Below, one piece after another: positions 7,223 to 14,262 of a DNA stretch of 14,335 bases. Source of the DNA: Clostridiales bacterium (lineage in GTDB: Bacteria > Bacillota > Clostridia > Oscillospirales > Oscillospiraceae); the NCBI GenBank assembly GCA_021200895.1, contig JAJQFX010000030.1, positions 1-14,335 of the forward strand. Direction: 5' to 3'. Numbering within the stretch: the stretch's first letter is position 1; each line of letters starts with the position of its first letter. The position numbers and the translations under genes are program-made. Under the pieces are notes generated by a model. That model was not told the origin of the DNA and did no database searches. It saw only the letters and a list, made by a program, of their open reading frames with translations.

Positions 7223-8467
7223 TTATTCTTCGGTCTCCTCCGGCGCGAACAGGTCGTCGCCCGGTTCTGCGGCAGCTTCGGCCTCACCTGCAAACATGGC
7301 CTCCGTTTCCGCGTCCAGCAACGGCGCTTCCTCCGCCACGGCATCCGCCTGGGCTTCCTTCTGAGCGTCCTCCTCCTGGGCGGCGGAGTTGCTCTTGATG
7401 TCGATTTTGCAGCCGGTGAGCCGGGCGGCCAGGCGGGCGTTCTGCCCCTCCTTGCCGATGGCGAGGCTCAGCTGGTCGTCAGGCACCGCCACGCGATAAC
7501 TCTTCTCCTCCACCATCGTCACGCTGAGCACCGTGGCGGGGGCCAGGGCTGCGGCGATGTAGGCGCTCATGTCCTCATTATACTTGATGATGTCCACCTT
7601 TTCGCCGTGAAGTTCCTCCACGATGGCGTTGACGCGGGCGCCCCGGGCACCCACGCAGGCTCCAATGGGGTCTACCTCCGGGTCATTGGACCAGACGGCC
7701 ATCTTGGTGCGGCTGCCGGCCTCCCGGGCGATGGATTTGATTTCCACCACGCCGTCGAAAATCTCCGGCACCTCCAGCTCGAAGAGCCGTTTCACCAGCC
7801 CCGCATGGGTGCGGGAGATGACGACCTGCGTGCCCCGGGTGGTGCGGCGCACCTCCACCACATAGACGCGGATGCGGTCGCCCTCCTTGTAATACTCGCC
7901 CTTCACCTGCTCATTTGCGGAGAGCAGGGCGTCGGTCTTTTCCTTCCCCGCCGTCAGCCGCACATACAGTGCGCCGGTGCGGGGGTCGGTGCGGGAGACG
8001 GTACCGGAGAGCATCTCCTTGGTCTTGGCCTCGAAGGCGTCAAAGACCATATTGCGCTCCGCTTCCCGGATGCCCTGGACGATGACCTGGCGGGCGGTCT
8101 GGGCCGCCACCCGCCCAAAGTTCTTGATTTTGATTTCCTTCTTCACCACGTCCCCCAGCTGGACGTTGGGCAGATGCTGACGGGCGTCCTCCAGGGAAAT
8201 CTCCGTATCCGGATTGTCCACTTCCTCCACCACGTCACGGCGCACCACCATGCGGATGTCAGACTTCTCCTCGTCGAAAATCACGGAGACGTTATCCGTA
8301 ATTTTGTCGTGGTCATGCTTATAAGCGGTGAGCAGGGCCTGCTCGATTTTCTCCAGCATATAGGACTTGGGAATGCCGCGCTCCTCTTCGATTTGATCCA
8401 GCGCCGCAAAGAACTCCTTTGCGTCCTCTTCCGGCGTGGGGCCCTTTTTTACTGCACGTTTTGCCAT
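7223..8467 (-). CDS. nusA: Transcription termination/antitermination factor NusA
   Basis: A 414-residue RNA polymerase-binding protein that controls pausing, termination and antitermination. Domains: RNAP-binding N-terminal domain (about 16-145, starting EFFAALDQIEEERGIPKSY), S1 (about 150-220), KH1 with GARG at 273-276, and KH2 with GKEG at 338-341 (LAIGKEGQNARLA). A strongly acidic, alanine-rich tail follows from about 360. There are no E. coli-type C-terminal acidic repeat domains, as is usual in Firmicutes. The first 15 residues (MAKRAVKKGPTPEED) are a basic extension over the common start. The ATG at 8465-8467 has GGAG 12 nt upstream. It sits 33 nt after rimP. Known NusA autoregulation elsewhere makes the structured rimP leader upstream interesting. 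Confidence 0.97.
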   Translation of the reverse strand: MAKRAVKKGPTPEEDAKEFFAALDQIEEERGIPKSYMLEKIEQALLTAYKHDHDKITDNVSVIFDEEKSDIRMVVRRDVVEEVDNPDTEISLEDARQHLPNVQLGDVVKKEIKIKNFGRVAAQTARQVIVQGIREAERNMVFDAFEAKTKEMLSGTVSRTDPRTGALYVRLTAGKEKTDALLSANEQVKGEYYKEGDRIRVYVVEVRRTTRGTQVVISRTHAGLVKRLFELEVPEIFDGVVEIKSIAREAGSRTKMAVWSNDPEVDPIGACVGARGARVNAIVEELHGEKVDIIKYNEDMSAYIAAALAPATVLSVTMVEEKSYRVAVPDDQLSLAIGKEGQNARLAARLTGCKIDIKSNSAAQEEDAQKEAQADAVAEEAPLLDAETEAMFAGEAEAAAEPGDDLFAPEETEE

Positions 8468-8500
8468 GTCACAGCTACACTCCTATCTGATTTAGTCTCT

Positions 8501-8959
8501 TCAAAAGTCAACGTAAAGGCGCACCAGCGCCAGTTCTTTCTTGGCAAAGCGCATCGCCTCGCCTTCGGGGGGCTCAATGGTCACATCCCCCTGGTCATAG
8601 CCGGTCAGGGTGCCCCGGTACTCCTTGCTGCCGTTCAGGGGACGGTAGAGGCGCACCTCCACCTCCTGCCCCATACAGGCGGCGAAATGCTGGGGCTTTT
8701 TCAGCGCCCGGTCACACCCGGCGGAGCAGACCTCCAGGACATAGCTGCCTTCGATGGGGTCTGCCTCATCCAGGGCATCCCCCAGGGGCCGATGCACCTG
8801 CTCGCACTGGTCGATATTCACGCCGCCCTCGCAGTCGATATACACCCGCAGGTACCAGGTGCCGCCCTCCCGGACATATTCCACATCCCACAGGGTACAG
8901 CCTGCCGCCTCTATAAAGGGGGCCGCCAACTCCGCGGTCAGCTCCGTCACTTTTTTCAT
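8501..8959 (-). CDS. rimP: Ribosome maturation factor RimP
   Basis: A 152-residue protein needed for 30S subunit maturation (S12 assembly region in E. coli). The N-terminal RimP domain covers about 1-90 with the LWDVEYVREG..YLRVYID core, and the C-terminal SH3-like domain covers about 95-152 (RGTLTGYDQGDVTIE). The family signature usually read as SSPGLDRPL is here CSAGCDRAL (78-86). It keeps G81, D83 and R84 but has unusual residues around them. The ATG at 8957-8959 has a short-spaced AGG. First gene of the rimP-nusA-ylxR-ylxQ-infB operon, behind a leader of about 120 nt. Confidence 0.95.
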   Translation of the reverse strand: MKKVTELTAELAAPFIEAAGCTLWDVEYVREGGTWYLRVYIDCEGGVNIDQCEQVHRPLGDALDEADPIEGSYVLEVCSAGCDRALKKPQHFAACMGQEVEVRLYRPLNGSKEYRGTLTGYDQGDVTIEPPEGEAMRFAKKELALVRLYVDF

Positions 8960-8978
8960 CGTATCCTACCCTTCGCCG

Positions 8979-9017
8979 CCGCAGGCCGCCAGCGGGGGCG
9001 CGCCCCGCTGCCTGCGG
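8979..9017 (-). promoter_or_regulatory. Large GC-rich hairpin in the rimP leader
   Basis: Outer arms 8979-8986 and 9010-9017 (CCGCAGGC/GCCTGCGG on the minus strand) and inner arms 8991-8997 and 9003-9009 (AGCGGGG/CCCCGCT) form one long hairpin with a 4-nt bulge and a 5-nt loop. It ends about 20 nt before the rimP ATG, close to the ribosome binding site, and has no U-tract after it. That fits an RNA structure affecting translation or mRNA stability rather than a terminator. Function is inferred. Confidence 0.5.
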
Positions 9018-9019
9018 AA

Positions 9020-9058
9020 AAATCTCAAAAGAAAGAGCGGAGCCGAAACTCCACTCTT
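9020..9058 (-). terminator. Terminator-like hairpin in the rimP operon leader (candidate attenuator)
   Basis: On the minus strand, AAGAGTGGAG (9049-9058) pairs with CTCCGCTCTT (9033-9042) over 10 bp with one G-U pair and a TTTCGG loop. The stem is followed by TCTTTTGAGATTTTT. It starts about 20 nt after the predicted transcription start and lies before any gene, so it would stop transcription early unless it is bypassed. Confidence 0.5.
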
Positions 9059-9084
9059 ATCATTGACGCTACCTTAACAATAGT

Positions 9085-9113
9085 ATTCTAGCACAAACCC
9101 CGCCGCATTGCAA
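9085..9113 (-). promoter_or_regulatory. Sigma-A-type promoter for rimP-nusA-ylxR-ylxQ-infB
   Basis: Read on the minus strand: -35 TTGCAA (9108-9113), a 17-nt spacer, and -10 TAGAAT (9085-9090) with TGC directly upstream (extended -10). The start site would be near 9078, about 120 nt before the rimP ATG. Confidence 0.78.
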
Positions 9114-9154
9114 GGGATTTCTTTCCGCAGTATAAATTTCGTCTCTTTTCAGGG

Positions 9155-9181
9155 AAAACGGCGGATTTTTACCCCCGCTTT
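9155..9181 (-). terminator. Possible weak terminator of the glycerophosphotransferase operon
   Basis: About 20 nt after the last stop (9200-9202), the minus strand reads AAAGCGGGGG (9172-9181), loop TAAAAAT, then CCGCCGTTTT (9155-9164). It can form a 10-bp stem with one G-U pair and one G-G mismatch, with the U-run inside the stem end. Position is right but the hairpin is imperfect. Confidence 0.4.
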
Positions 9182-9199
9182 GGCAGTTTTGCCCATTTG

Positions 9200-10483
9200 T
9201 CAGCCCTCTTTTTCCCCATTTTCCGTGGGAAACACCGCTTCGGCCAGCCGCTGGGCCGCCCGGCCGTCCTCCAGGGGATTGAACCGGCAGGTAAAGCAGG
9301 CGTACCGCTGGTCATAGCTGCGGTCTGTCCAGGCGCTGCGGATGGCAGCAATCAGCGCCTCCTCCGTCTGGACGATGGGGCCGGGCAGTTCCTCCAGACT
9401 CAGGTAGAAGCCCCGAATGGTGTCCCGGTAGTCCTCCAGGTCGTACATATAGAAGAGTTCCGGACGGCCCAAGATGGCATAGTCAAAGAACACGGAGGAG
9501 TAATCGGTAATCAGGGCGTCCGCCACCAGGTACAGGTCGTTGATGTCGGGATAGTCCGACACGTTGCGCATAAAGTCCCCGTATTCTGAAAAGTCAAAGG
9601 CGCTGGCCACCAGGTAGTGGGCCCGGAACAGCAGCACATAGTCCTCCTCCAGCGCCTCCCGCAGGCGCTGGAAATCCACCTGGGGGGTGTAGCAGTAGCC
9701 ACCGCCCTGATGCTGATTGTCCCGGAAGGTGGGGGCGTAGAGCAGCACCTTCCGCCCGTGCAGCACCTCCTCCGTCAGCCCCAGACGGCTGCGGATGGCG
9801 GCCAGTTCCTCTGGGATGCAGTTTTTCAGAAAATCGTTCCGGGGATAGCCCAACTCCAGGATGGCCCCCTCTTTGCCCCTGGCCTTCAAGTTCCAGGCGG
9901 AGGTGAACACCTCCGTGGCAAAGGGGGACGGAGACAGCAGGTAAGTCAGCTTGGCGGCGTCCAGGTCATACTTTTGGCGAATCTCCGCCAGGCTGTTCAT
10001 GCTGTTGGCGTTGCTCTCCTCCCGGATGTCGTAGCCCAGCCGCTTTAGGGGCGTGCCGTGCCAGCACTGGACGTACACCTGGCCCTTCCTGGGCCAGATG
10101 TGGTCGGCCACCCGGAAGTTCAGCACCCAGTATTTGGCCTCCGCCATCTTGCGGTTGTACACCTGGCTGCCGTAGGCCACCACCTCCGTCCGGGGCATGG
10201 CCGCTACCTGAAGGAACCGCTCCGGCTGCTGAAAGGCCCAGACGAAGCGATAGCCGTCATACCGATGGTCGGACAGCATGGCCTGATACACCGCCCTGGG
10301 GCTGTCCGAATAGCTCTTCCCGCCAAAGGTGCAAAACAGCACCAGGTCGCTCTCCACCTTACAGCCCCTGGTCTGCTGCCGGAATTGGAAGCGGCGCAGC
10401 GCCGTCACGGTGTCCCGGGCTGCCCGGCGCACCGGTGTCCAGCGCTCCACCAAATCGTAGAGGTTGTTTTTCAGTCCGCTCAT
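9200..10483 (-). CDS. CDP-glycerol glycerophosphotransferase family protein (TagF/TarF-like), copy 2
   Basis: A 427-residue member of the glycerophosphotransferase family, which moves glycerol phosphate from CDP-glycerol onto a wall- or lipoteichoic-acid-type acceptor at the inner face of the membrane. Visible motifs: CWHGTPLKRLG with H142, LLYAPTFRDN, FRAHYLV with H289, and DYPDINDLYLVADALITDYSS with D327. The WHG and RAH histidines correspond to the pair considered essential in TagF-type enzymes. There is no signal peptide or transmembrane helix; a basic N-terminus could sit on the membrane. The ATG at 10481-10483 has GGGAGGG 6 nt upstream and overlaps the previous stop in an ATGA. It is a close paralogue of that gene over the full length. 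Acceptor, donor and chain length cannot be read from the sequence; related family members transfer ribitol phosphate. Confidence 0.88.
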   Translation of the reverse strand: MSGLKNNLYDLVERWTPVRRAARDTVTALRRFQFRQQTRGCKVESDLVLFCTFGGKSYSDSPRAVYQAMLSDHRYDGYRFVWAFQQPERFLQVAAMPRTEVVAYGSQVYNRKMAEAKYWVLNFRVADHIWPRKGQVYVQCWHGTPLKRLGYDIREESNANSMNSLAEIRQKYDLDAAKLTYLLSPSPFATEVFTSAWNLKARGKEGAILELGYPRNDFLKNCIPEELAAIRSRLGLTEEVLHGRKVLLYAPTFRDNQHQGGGYCYTPQVDFQRLREALEEDYVLLFRAHYLVASAFDFSEYGDFMRNVSDYPDINDLYLVADALITDYSSVFFDYAILGRPELFYMYDLEDYRDTIRGFYLSLEELPGPIVQTEEALIAAIRSAWTDRSYDQRYACFTCRFNPLEDGRAAQRLAEAVFPTENGEKEG

Positions 10484-11802
10484 GGCGTTCCCTCCCGGCT
10501 CCCGTCCCCTGCCGCCAGCAGGGCGTCTATCACCCGGTCAGAGGCGTGGCCGTCCTCCAGCGGGGCGAATTTCGCGCAGAAGGCGCGATACTTTTCGTCG
10601 TAGGCGTCAGTCGTCATGGCTTCCCGGATGGCGGGCGCCAGATCCTCCTCCCGCTCCACGACAGCGCCAGGCAGCTCCTCCAGCCCCATGTAGAATCCCC
10701 GGATCTCGTCCCGGTATGCCTCCAGGTCGTACATATAAAAGAGCATGGGCTTGTGGAGGATGGCATAGTCAAAGAACACGGAGGAATAGTCGGTAATCAA
10801 CAAGTCCGCCGCCAGGTACAGGTGGTTGATGTCCGGGTAATCGGAGACGTTGTATACAAAGCCCTCAAAGCTGGAAAAATCAAGCTGGCTGGCCACCAGG
10901 TAATGGGCGCGGAACAGGACGACATACTCCTCCCCCAGCGCCTGACGCAGCTTCTGGAAGTCCAGCCCCAGTTCGTAGGTGAAGCCGCCCTCGTCAGTGC
11001 TGCGCTGGTTATCCCGCCAGGTGGGGGCGTAGAGTATCACCTTTTTGCCCTCCAGTGCGTCCAGGCCCAGCCGGGCCTTGATGGCGGCCACGTCCTGGGC
11101 TGTGGCGTTCACCAGAAAGTCGTTCCTGGGGTAGCCCACCTCCAAAAGGGCGGATTCCCGATGGTGCTTTCGCAAATCCCAGGCGGAGGAAAACTTCTCC
11201 GACGCGAAGGGGGAGGGGGACAGGAGGTAGGTCATCTTGTCCCGATCCAGGTCGAACTTCCGAAAGACCTCCTCCAGGGAGTTGTACACGTTGCCCCCCA
11301 GGGAGAGGTCATGGCCCAGCCGTTTCAGGGGCGTGCCGTGCCAGCACTCGATATAGACCTGGTCGGCCCGGGGATAGATATACTCATTCACCCGGTAGTT
11401 GAACACCCAGTATTTCGCCGTCCCCAGGGCGGCCTCATAGGCCGGGGTGAAGTATTCCACCACTCTGGTGCGCGTGTCCTCCACCGGGAAGCCCACGGAC
11501 GCGCCGTACTCCCCCCGGTACCGCTCCGCCCCCTTGAACACCCAGATGAACTCCCAGTCCTGGAAGCGGGGGTCGGTGCGCATCCGCTCATAGATGGCCT
11601 TGGGGCTGTCCGAATAGCTTTGCCCGGAGAAGGTGCAGAACACAACCTGCTTTGGGTCAGTGACCGCCCTGGCCGTCCGCAGGCGGTAGGTCAACTTCGT
11701 CCCCTGGAACACCGCCGCCCGCAGCAGCTTCCGGGTAACGGGGAACCTGCCTGTCACCTGGCGATACGCCTGCTGCAAGGCGCTTCTGACGCTCGTTTTC
11801 AC
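10480..11802 (-). CDS. CDP-glycerol glycerophosphotransferase family protein (TagF/TarF-like), copy 1
   Basis: About 440 residues, same family and architecture as the next gene downstream: ECWHGTPLKRLG with H155, ILYAPTWRDNQ, FRAHYLV with H300, and DYPDINHLYLAADLLITDYSS with D338. The two proteins share long identical motifs such as YLLSPSPFA, GYPRNDFL and ITDYSSVFFDYAIL, which indicates a tandem duplication followed by divergence. I chose GTG 11800-11802 (MKTSVRSALQQAY), with CAGGAG 12 nt upstream. An in-frame GTG at 11823 would add seven residues but overlaps or precedes that ribosome binding site. It begins 24 nt after the TagB-like stop, and its own stop overlaps the next ATG by 4 nt, so the three genes form one operon. 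The exact polymer made is unknown. Confidence 0.87.
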   Translation of the reverse strand: MKTSVRSALQQAYRQVTGRFPVTRKLLRAAVFQGTKLTYRLRTARAVTDPKQVVFCTFSGQSYSDSPKAIYERMRTDPRFQDWEFIWVFKGAERYRGEYGASVGFPVEDTRTRVVEYFTPAYEAALGTAKYWVFNYRVNEYIYPRADQVYIECWHGTPLKRLGHDLSLGGNVYNSLEEVFRKFDLDRDKMTYLLSPSPFASEKFSSAWDLRKHHRESALLEVGYPRNDFLVNATAQDVAAIKARLGLDALEGKKVILYAPTWRDNQRSTDEGGFTYELGLDFQKLRQALGEEYVVLFRAHYLVASQLDFSSFEGFVYNVSDYPDINHLYLAADLLITDYSSVFFDYAILHKPMLFYMYDLEAYRDEIRGFYMGLEELPGAVVEREEDLAPAIREAMTTDAYDEKYRAFCAKFAPLEDGHASDRVIDALLAAGDGSREGTP

Positions 11803-11814
11803 CGTTCCATCACA

Positions 11815-11820
11815 CTCCTG
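11815..11820 (-). promoter_or_regulatory. Ribosome binding site favouring the GTG start at 11802
   Basis: CAGGAG on the minus strand, 12 nt before GTG 11800-11802. It lies downstream of the alternative GTG at 11821-11823 and so cannot serve it. That upstream GTG has only a weak AGG. Confidence 0.5.
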
Positions 11821-11826
11821 CACCCA

Positions 11827-12960
11827 TCACACGCCTGCCGGCATCTGCCGCAGCGGCGCGGGGATCTGCTCCAAAAGAAAGGCTGTCACCTGCTCGGTGT
11901 TGTTATCCCCGGCCGTTTCGATGTACTTCTCCCGGAAGCGCCGGAGCGCCTCCCAGGGGTAGCTGTCCTCCCTGGCCAGGGCCAGGACGCCCTCCGCCGT
12001 GGCCGCGCAGGCATCCGCCAGCTCCTGGAGGGGGTCCACGTTCAGCCCCTGATTCTCCAGGTAGCTGTCATGGTCGAAGAGGTAGAAATAAATCTCCTTA
12101 TCCAGCAGGCTGGCCTCCAGGGAGGACGCGGAATAGTCGGTGATGACGGCGTCGCACACCTTCATCAGGTCGTAGGTGCCCCACCCCGCCGGGGTCTTAG
12201 TCTCCTCCGGCAGCTGGAGGTTGGACAGGGGGTGGGGCTTCACCAGCAGGGCCATCTCCGGATCCCCGGCAGCGGCCTTCACCAGGGCGTCCACCCCGTC
12301 CTCCAACCCATCCCGGAAGGTGGGCAGGTACAGCAGCACCTTCTTCCCCGTCAGGTCGGGCCGCGTCGCCTCCAGTTTCTCCCGAAGGCCGTGATGGGGG
12401 CGCTGAATGTAGTCCACCCGCGGCATCCCCTTCACCAAAATCTGCTCCGGCGGAACCCGGAAGCCCTGGGCATAGATGGCCCGGGTGGCTTCGCTGGCGC
12501 ACAGGACATAATCATAGTTTTTGTGCATACACATGGCTTTGGCCGTGGCGGCGCTGTGACCGTAAGGGGTGTCCAGACACTGGTAGCTGAACTTCTTGAC
12601 CGCTCCCAGGGCGTGCCAAATCTGAATCACCGTCAGCCCCTTCTTCTTGGGCAGGACGCAGAGCTGAATGCAATAGGTGTCCGTAATGGCCACGCTGGCC
12701 GTGGCGATGTGGTACAGCGACCGAAAAATCAGCAGGCAATAGGAAAAAATCGACACCGATTTTGTCATTTTTTTGCAAAAATATACCACCTCTGTCTCCG
12801 GCGACTGACGATTCAGCTCCTTCTCGATGAGGCGGAAGTCCAGCGGCGGCGTGTCAGACTCTCTGGAGAGCATCACCACCTTATTGTGGGGCTTCAGCGG
12901 AAGGAGCAGTATGTACAGAAGGCGCAGGCCCCAGCGTGCGATAAATAAAAAGAAGCGCAA
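11827..12960 (-). CDS. TagB-like CDP-glycerol glycerophosphotransferase
   Basis: A 377-residue glycerophosphotransferase-family protein, shorter than the two that follow and clearly divergent from them. Motifs: IWHALGAVKKF with H116, LLYLPTFRDG, LLVKPHPLSN with H243, and AVITDYSASSLEASLL with D275. TagB-type enzymes add the first glycerol phosphate (primer step) to the lipid-linked linker disaccharide; that step is an inference here. The N-terminus is hydrophobic and basic (FFLFIARWGLRLLYILLLPL), consistent with membrane association. The frame opens with TTG at 12958-12960, with GGGGGA 6 nt upstream. A nearby ATG at 12979 is out of frame and has no ribosome binding site. First gene of the operon, about 25 nt from the predicted transcription start. 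Confidence 0.87.
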   Translation of the reverse strand: MRFFLFIARWGLRLLYILLLPLKPHNKVVMLSRESDTPPLDFRLIEKELNRQSPETEVVYFCKKMTKSVSIFSYCLLIFRSLYHIATASVAITDTYCIQLCVLPKKKGLTVIQIWHALGAVKKFSYQCLDTPYGHSAATAKAMCMHKNYDYVLCASEATRAIYAQGFRVPPEQILVKGMPRVDYIQRPHHGLREKLEATRPDLTGKKVLLYLPTFRDGLEDGVDALVKAAAGDPEMALLVKPHPLSNLQLPEETKTPAGWGTYDLMKVCDAVITDYSASSLEASLLDKEIYFYLFDHDSYLENQGLNVDPLQELADACAATAEGVLALAREDSYPWEALRRFREKYIETAGDNNTEQVTAFLLEQIPAPLRQMPAGV

Positions 12961-12992
12961 GGCGAATCCCCCGTTTCATGTCGATTGATGTT

Positions 12993-13022
12993 ATTATGAC
13001 CCCTGGCGGTCTGGTTTGTCAA
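12993..13022 (-). promoter_or_regulatory. Promoter of the glycerophosphotransferase operon
   Basis: Read on the minus strand: perfect -35 TTGACA (13017-13022), an 18-nt spacer, and -10 CATAAT (12993-12998, 5 of 6). The start would be near 12986, a short leader before the TTG at 12960. Confidence 0.78.
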
Positions 13023-13040
13023 CAGAAAATGTGTGGAAAC

Positions 13041-13054
13041 GCCGGAAATCCGGC
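13041..13054. repeat. Inverted repeat between divergent promoters (candidate operator)
   Basis: GCCGGA-AA-TCCGGC: 6-bp perfect arms with a 2-nt centre. It ends directly against the -35 of the plus-strand LCP promoter and lies 18 bp upstream of the -35 of the minus-strand operon. The position suits a regulator acting on both genes. No regulator gene is nearby. Confidence 0.4.
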
Positions 13055-13083
13055 TTGATTTTCCATGCTGACTGTAGTAAACT
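13055..13083 (+). promoter_or_regulatory. Probable promoter of the LCP gene
   Basis: -35 TTGATT (13055-13060), a 17-nt spacer, and -10 TAAACT (13078-13083), each 4 of 6. The start would be near 13090, a leader of about 54 nt before ATG 13144. It is weaker than the divergent promoter. Confidence 0.5.
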
Positions 13084-13143
13084 TAGTAAGGAATCTGTAA
13101 AAAGTGGGCGATATTCGTCTTGCTTGAGAAAGGATACTGTGCT

Positions 13144-14247
13144 ATGGCAAAGAGAAGTAACCCACAGCAACGCGGCAGCCTGAAACGGGTGCTGCTGATT
13201 TTCCTGGCGCTGGTTCTGGTTTTGGTGATTGGCGTGGTGGCGTTCGTCGGCTACGAACTGAGCAAAATCAACCAGCTGGACGCGGAGCAGTATCTGGTTG
13301 ACGACACCGACACTGAGGATGAGGAAACCGGCTCGGACACCATCAGTGAAGGGATTCTGGAGTGGGGCGAGGCCAACGTAGTCACCCAGGTGGAGGGCGT
13401 CTGCAACATCCTGCTCATCGGCGTGGACTCCCGCTCTGAGGACGATACCGGCCGCTCTGACAGCATGATTCTCCTGAGCATCAACACGAACACGGAGCAA
13501 ATCTCCCTGGTCTCCCTCCTGCGGGACACCTATGTACAGATTCCGGACTATCAGAACAACCGCATCAACGCCGCCTATCGGTACGGCGGCACGGAACTGC
13601 TGGACGATACCATCGAACTGAACTACGGCATCCAAATTGATTATAACGTGCAAATCGACTTCAACGGCTTTGTGGATGTCATTGACACCTTGGGCGGCGT
13701 GGACATTGAACTGACCGAGGCGGAGGTCAACTACCTCAGCGGCGGCGAGGATGGCGAGTATGAAGTCTACCTCCGGGGCGGCGTCTCCACCGATTTGGCG
13801 GTGGGCATGAACCACCTGGACGGAGCCACCGCGCTGGACTACGCCCGCATCCGCAAAATCGACAGCGACTTTAAGCGCACCGCCCGCCAGCGCAAGCTGA
13901 TCACCGCCGTCTTTGAAGAGATGAAGGGGGAGAGCATCCTCTCCCTGTTGCAGGTGTACGACGCCATCGCGGGCAATCTGGCCACGGATATGACCTCCAC
14001 CCAAATCATCAGCATCGCCGCCTCGGCCTATATGATTGCCGACGCCGGGCTGAACTCCTACAGCCTCCCCCAGGACGGGATGTACGCCAACCACACCATC
14101 CGCGGCATGGACGTACTGGTGATGAATGACTGGGACGAGGTGCGCACCACCCTTTACGATTGGCTTTACAGCGACCCGGACGAGGCCGACGGCAGCGCCT
14201 CCTCCGGCGACCTGGCCGCCGAAAGCGGGGCCTTAGCCGCAGAGTAA
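13144..14247 (+). CDS. LytR-CpsA-Psr (LCP) family cell-wall polymer ligase
   Basis: A 367-residue protein. LCP enzymes move anionic polymers such as teichoic acids or capsule from undecaprenyl carriers onto peptidoglycan, outside the membrane. A basic cytoplasmic tail (1-15) is followed by one transmembrane helix (about 16-37) and an acidic linker rich in D, E and T (about 45-75). The LCP domain starts at NILLIGVDSR (88-97), with R97, the GRSDSM segment (103-108) and R127-D128-T. It ends with YARIRKIDSDFKRTARQR (233-250), the arginine-rich site binding the polyprenyl pyrophosphate. The C-terminal tail is rich in A, S, E and D. I chose ATG 13144 with AAAGGA 9 nt upstream; the frame stays open to a TTG at 13120. 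It is divergent from the glycerophosphotransferase operon, which suggests it attaches their product. Which polymer is inferred. Confidence 0.93.
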   Translation: MAKRSNPQQRGSLKRVLLIFLALVLVLVIGVVAFVGYELSKINQLDAEQYLVDDTDTEDEETGSDTISEGILEWGEANVVTQVEGVCNILLIGVDSRSEDDTGRSDSMILLSINTNTEQISLVSLLRDTYVQIPDYQNNRINAAYRYGGTELLDDTIELNYGIQIDYNVQIDFNGFVDVIDTLGGVDIELTEAEVNYLSGGEDGEYEVYLRGGVSTDLAVGMNHLDGATALDYARIRKIDSDFKRTARQRKLITAVFEEMKGESILSLLQVYDAIAGNLATDMTSTQIISIAASAYMIADAGLNSYSLPQDGMYANHTIRGMDVLVMNDWDEVRTTLYDWLYSDPDEADGSASSGDLAAESGALAAE

Positions 14248-14262
14248 GCGGCTTCCCGCCGC

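Noticed and set aside
6818..9091. Plus-strand open frame (757 codons) across ylxQ, ylxR, nusA and rimP
   Set aside because: It covers four well-recognised genes on the other strand and has no recognisable domain.
9114..9145. Second possible -10 (TATACT) upstream of rimP near 9131
   Set aside because: No acceptable -35 at 16-18 nt; the promoter at 9085-9113 is far better.
10435..12948. Plus-strand open frame (837 codons) antisense to the glycerophosphotransferases
   Set aside because: Low-complexity H/G/L/Q/R composition and no motifs; codon-bias artefact of GC-rich genes.
12994..14094. Minus-strand open frame (366 codons) antisense to the LCP gene
   Set aside because: The LCP protein on the plus strand carries all family motifs with a good start; the antisense frame has none.
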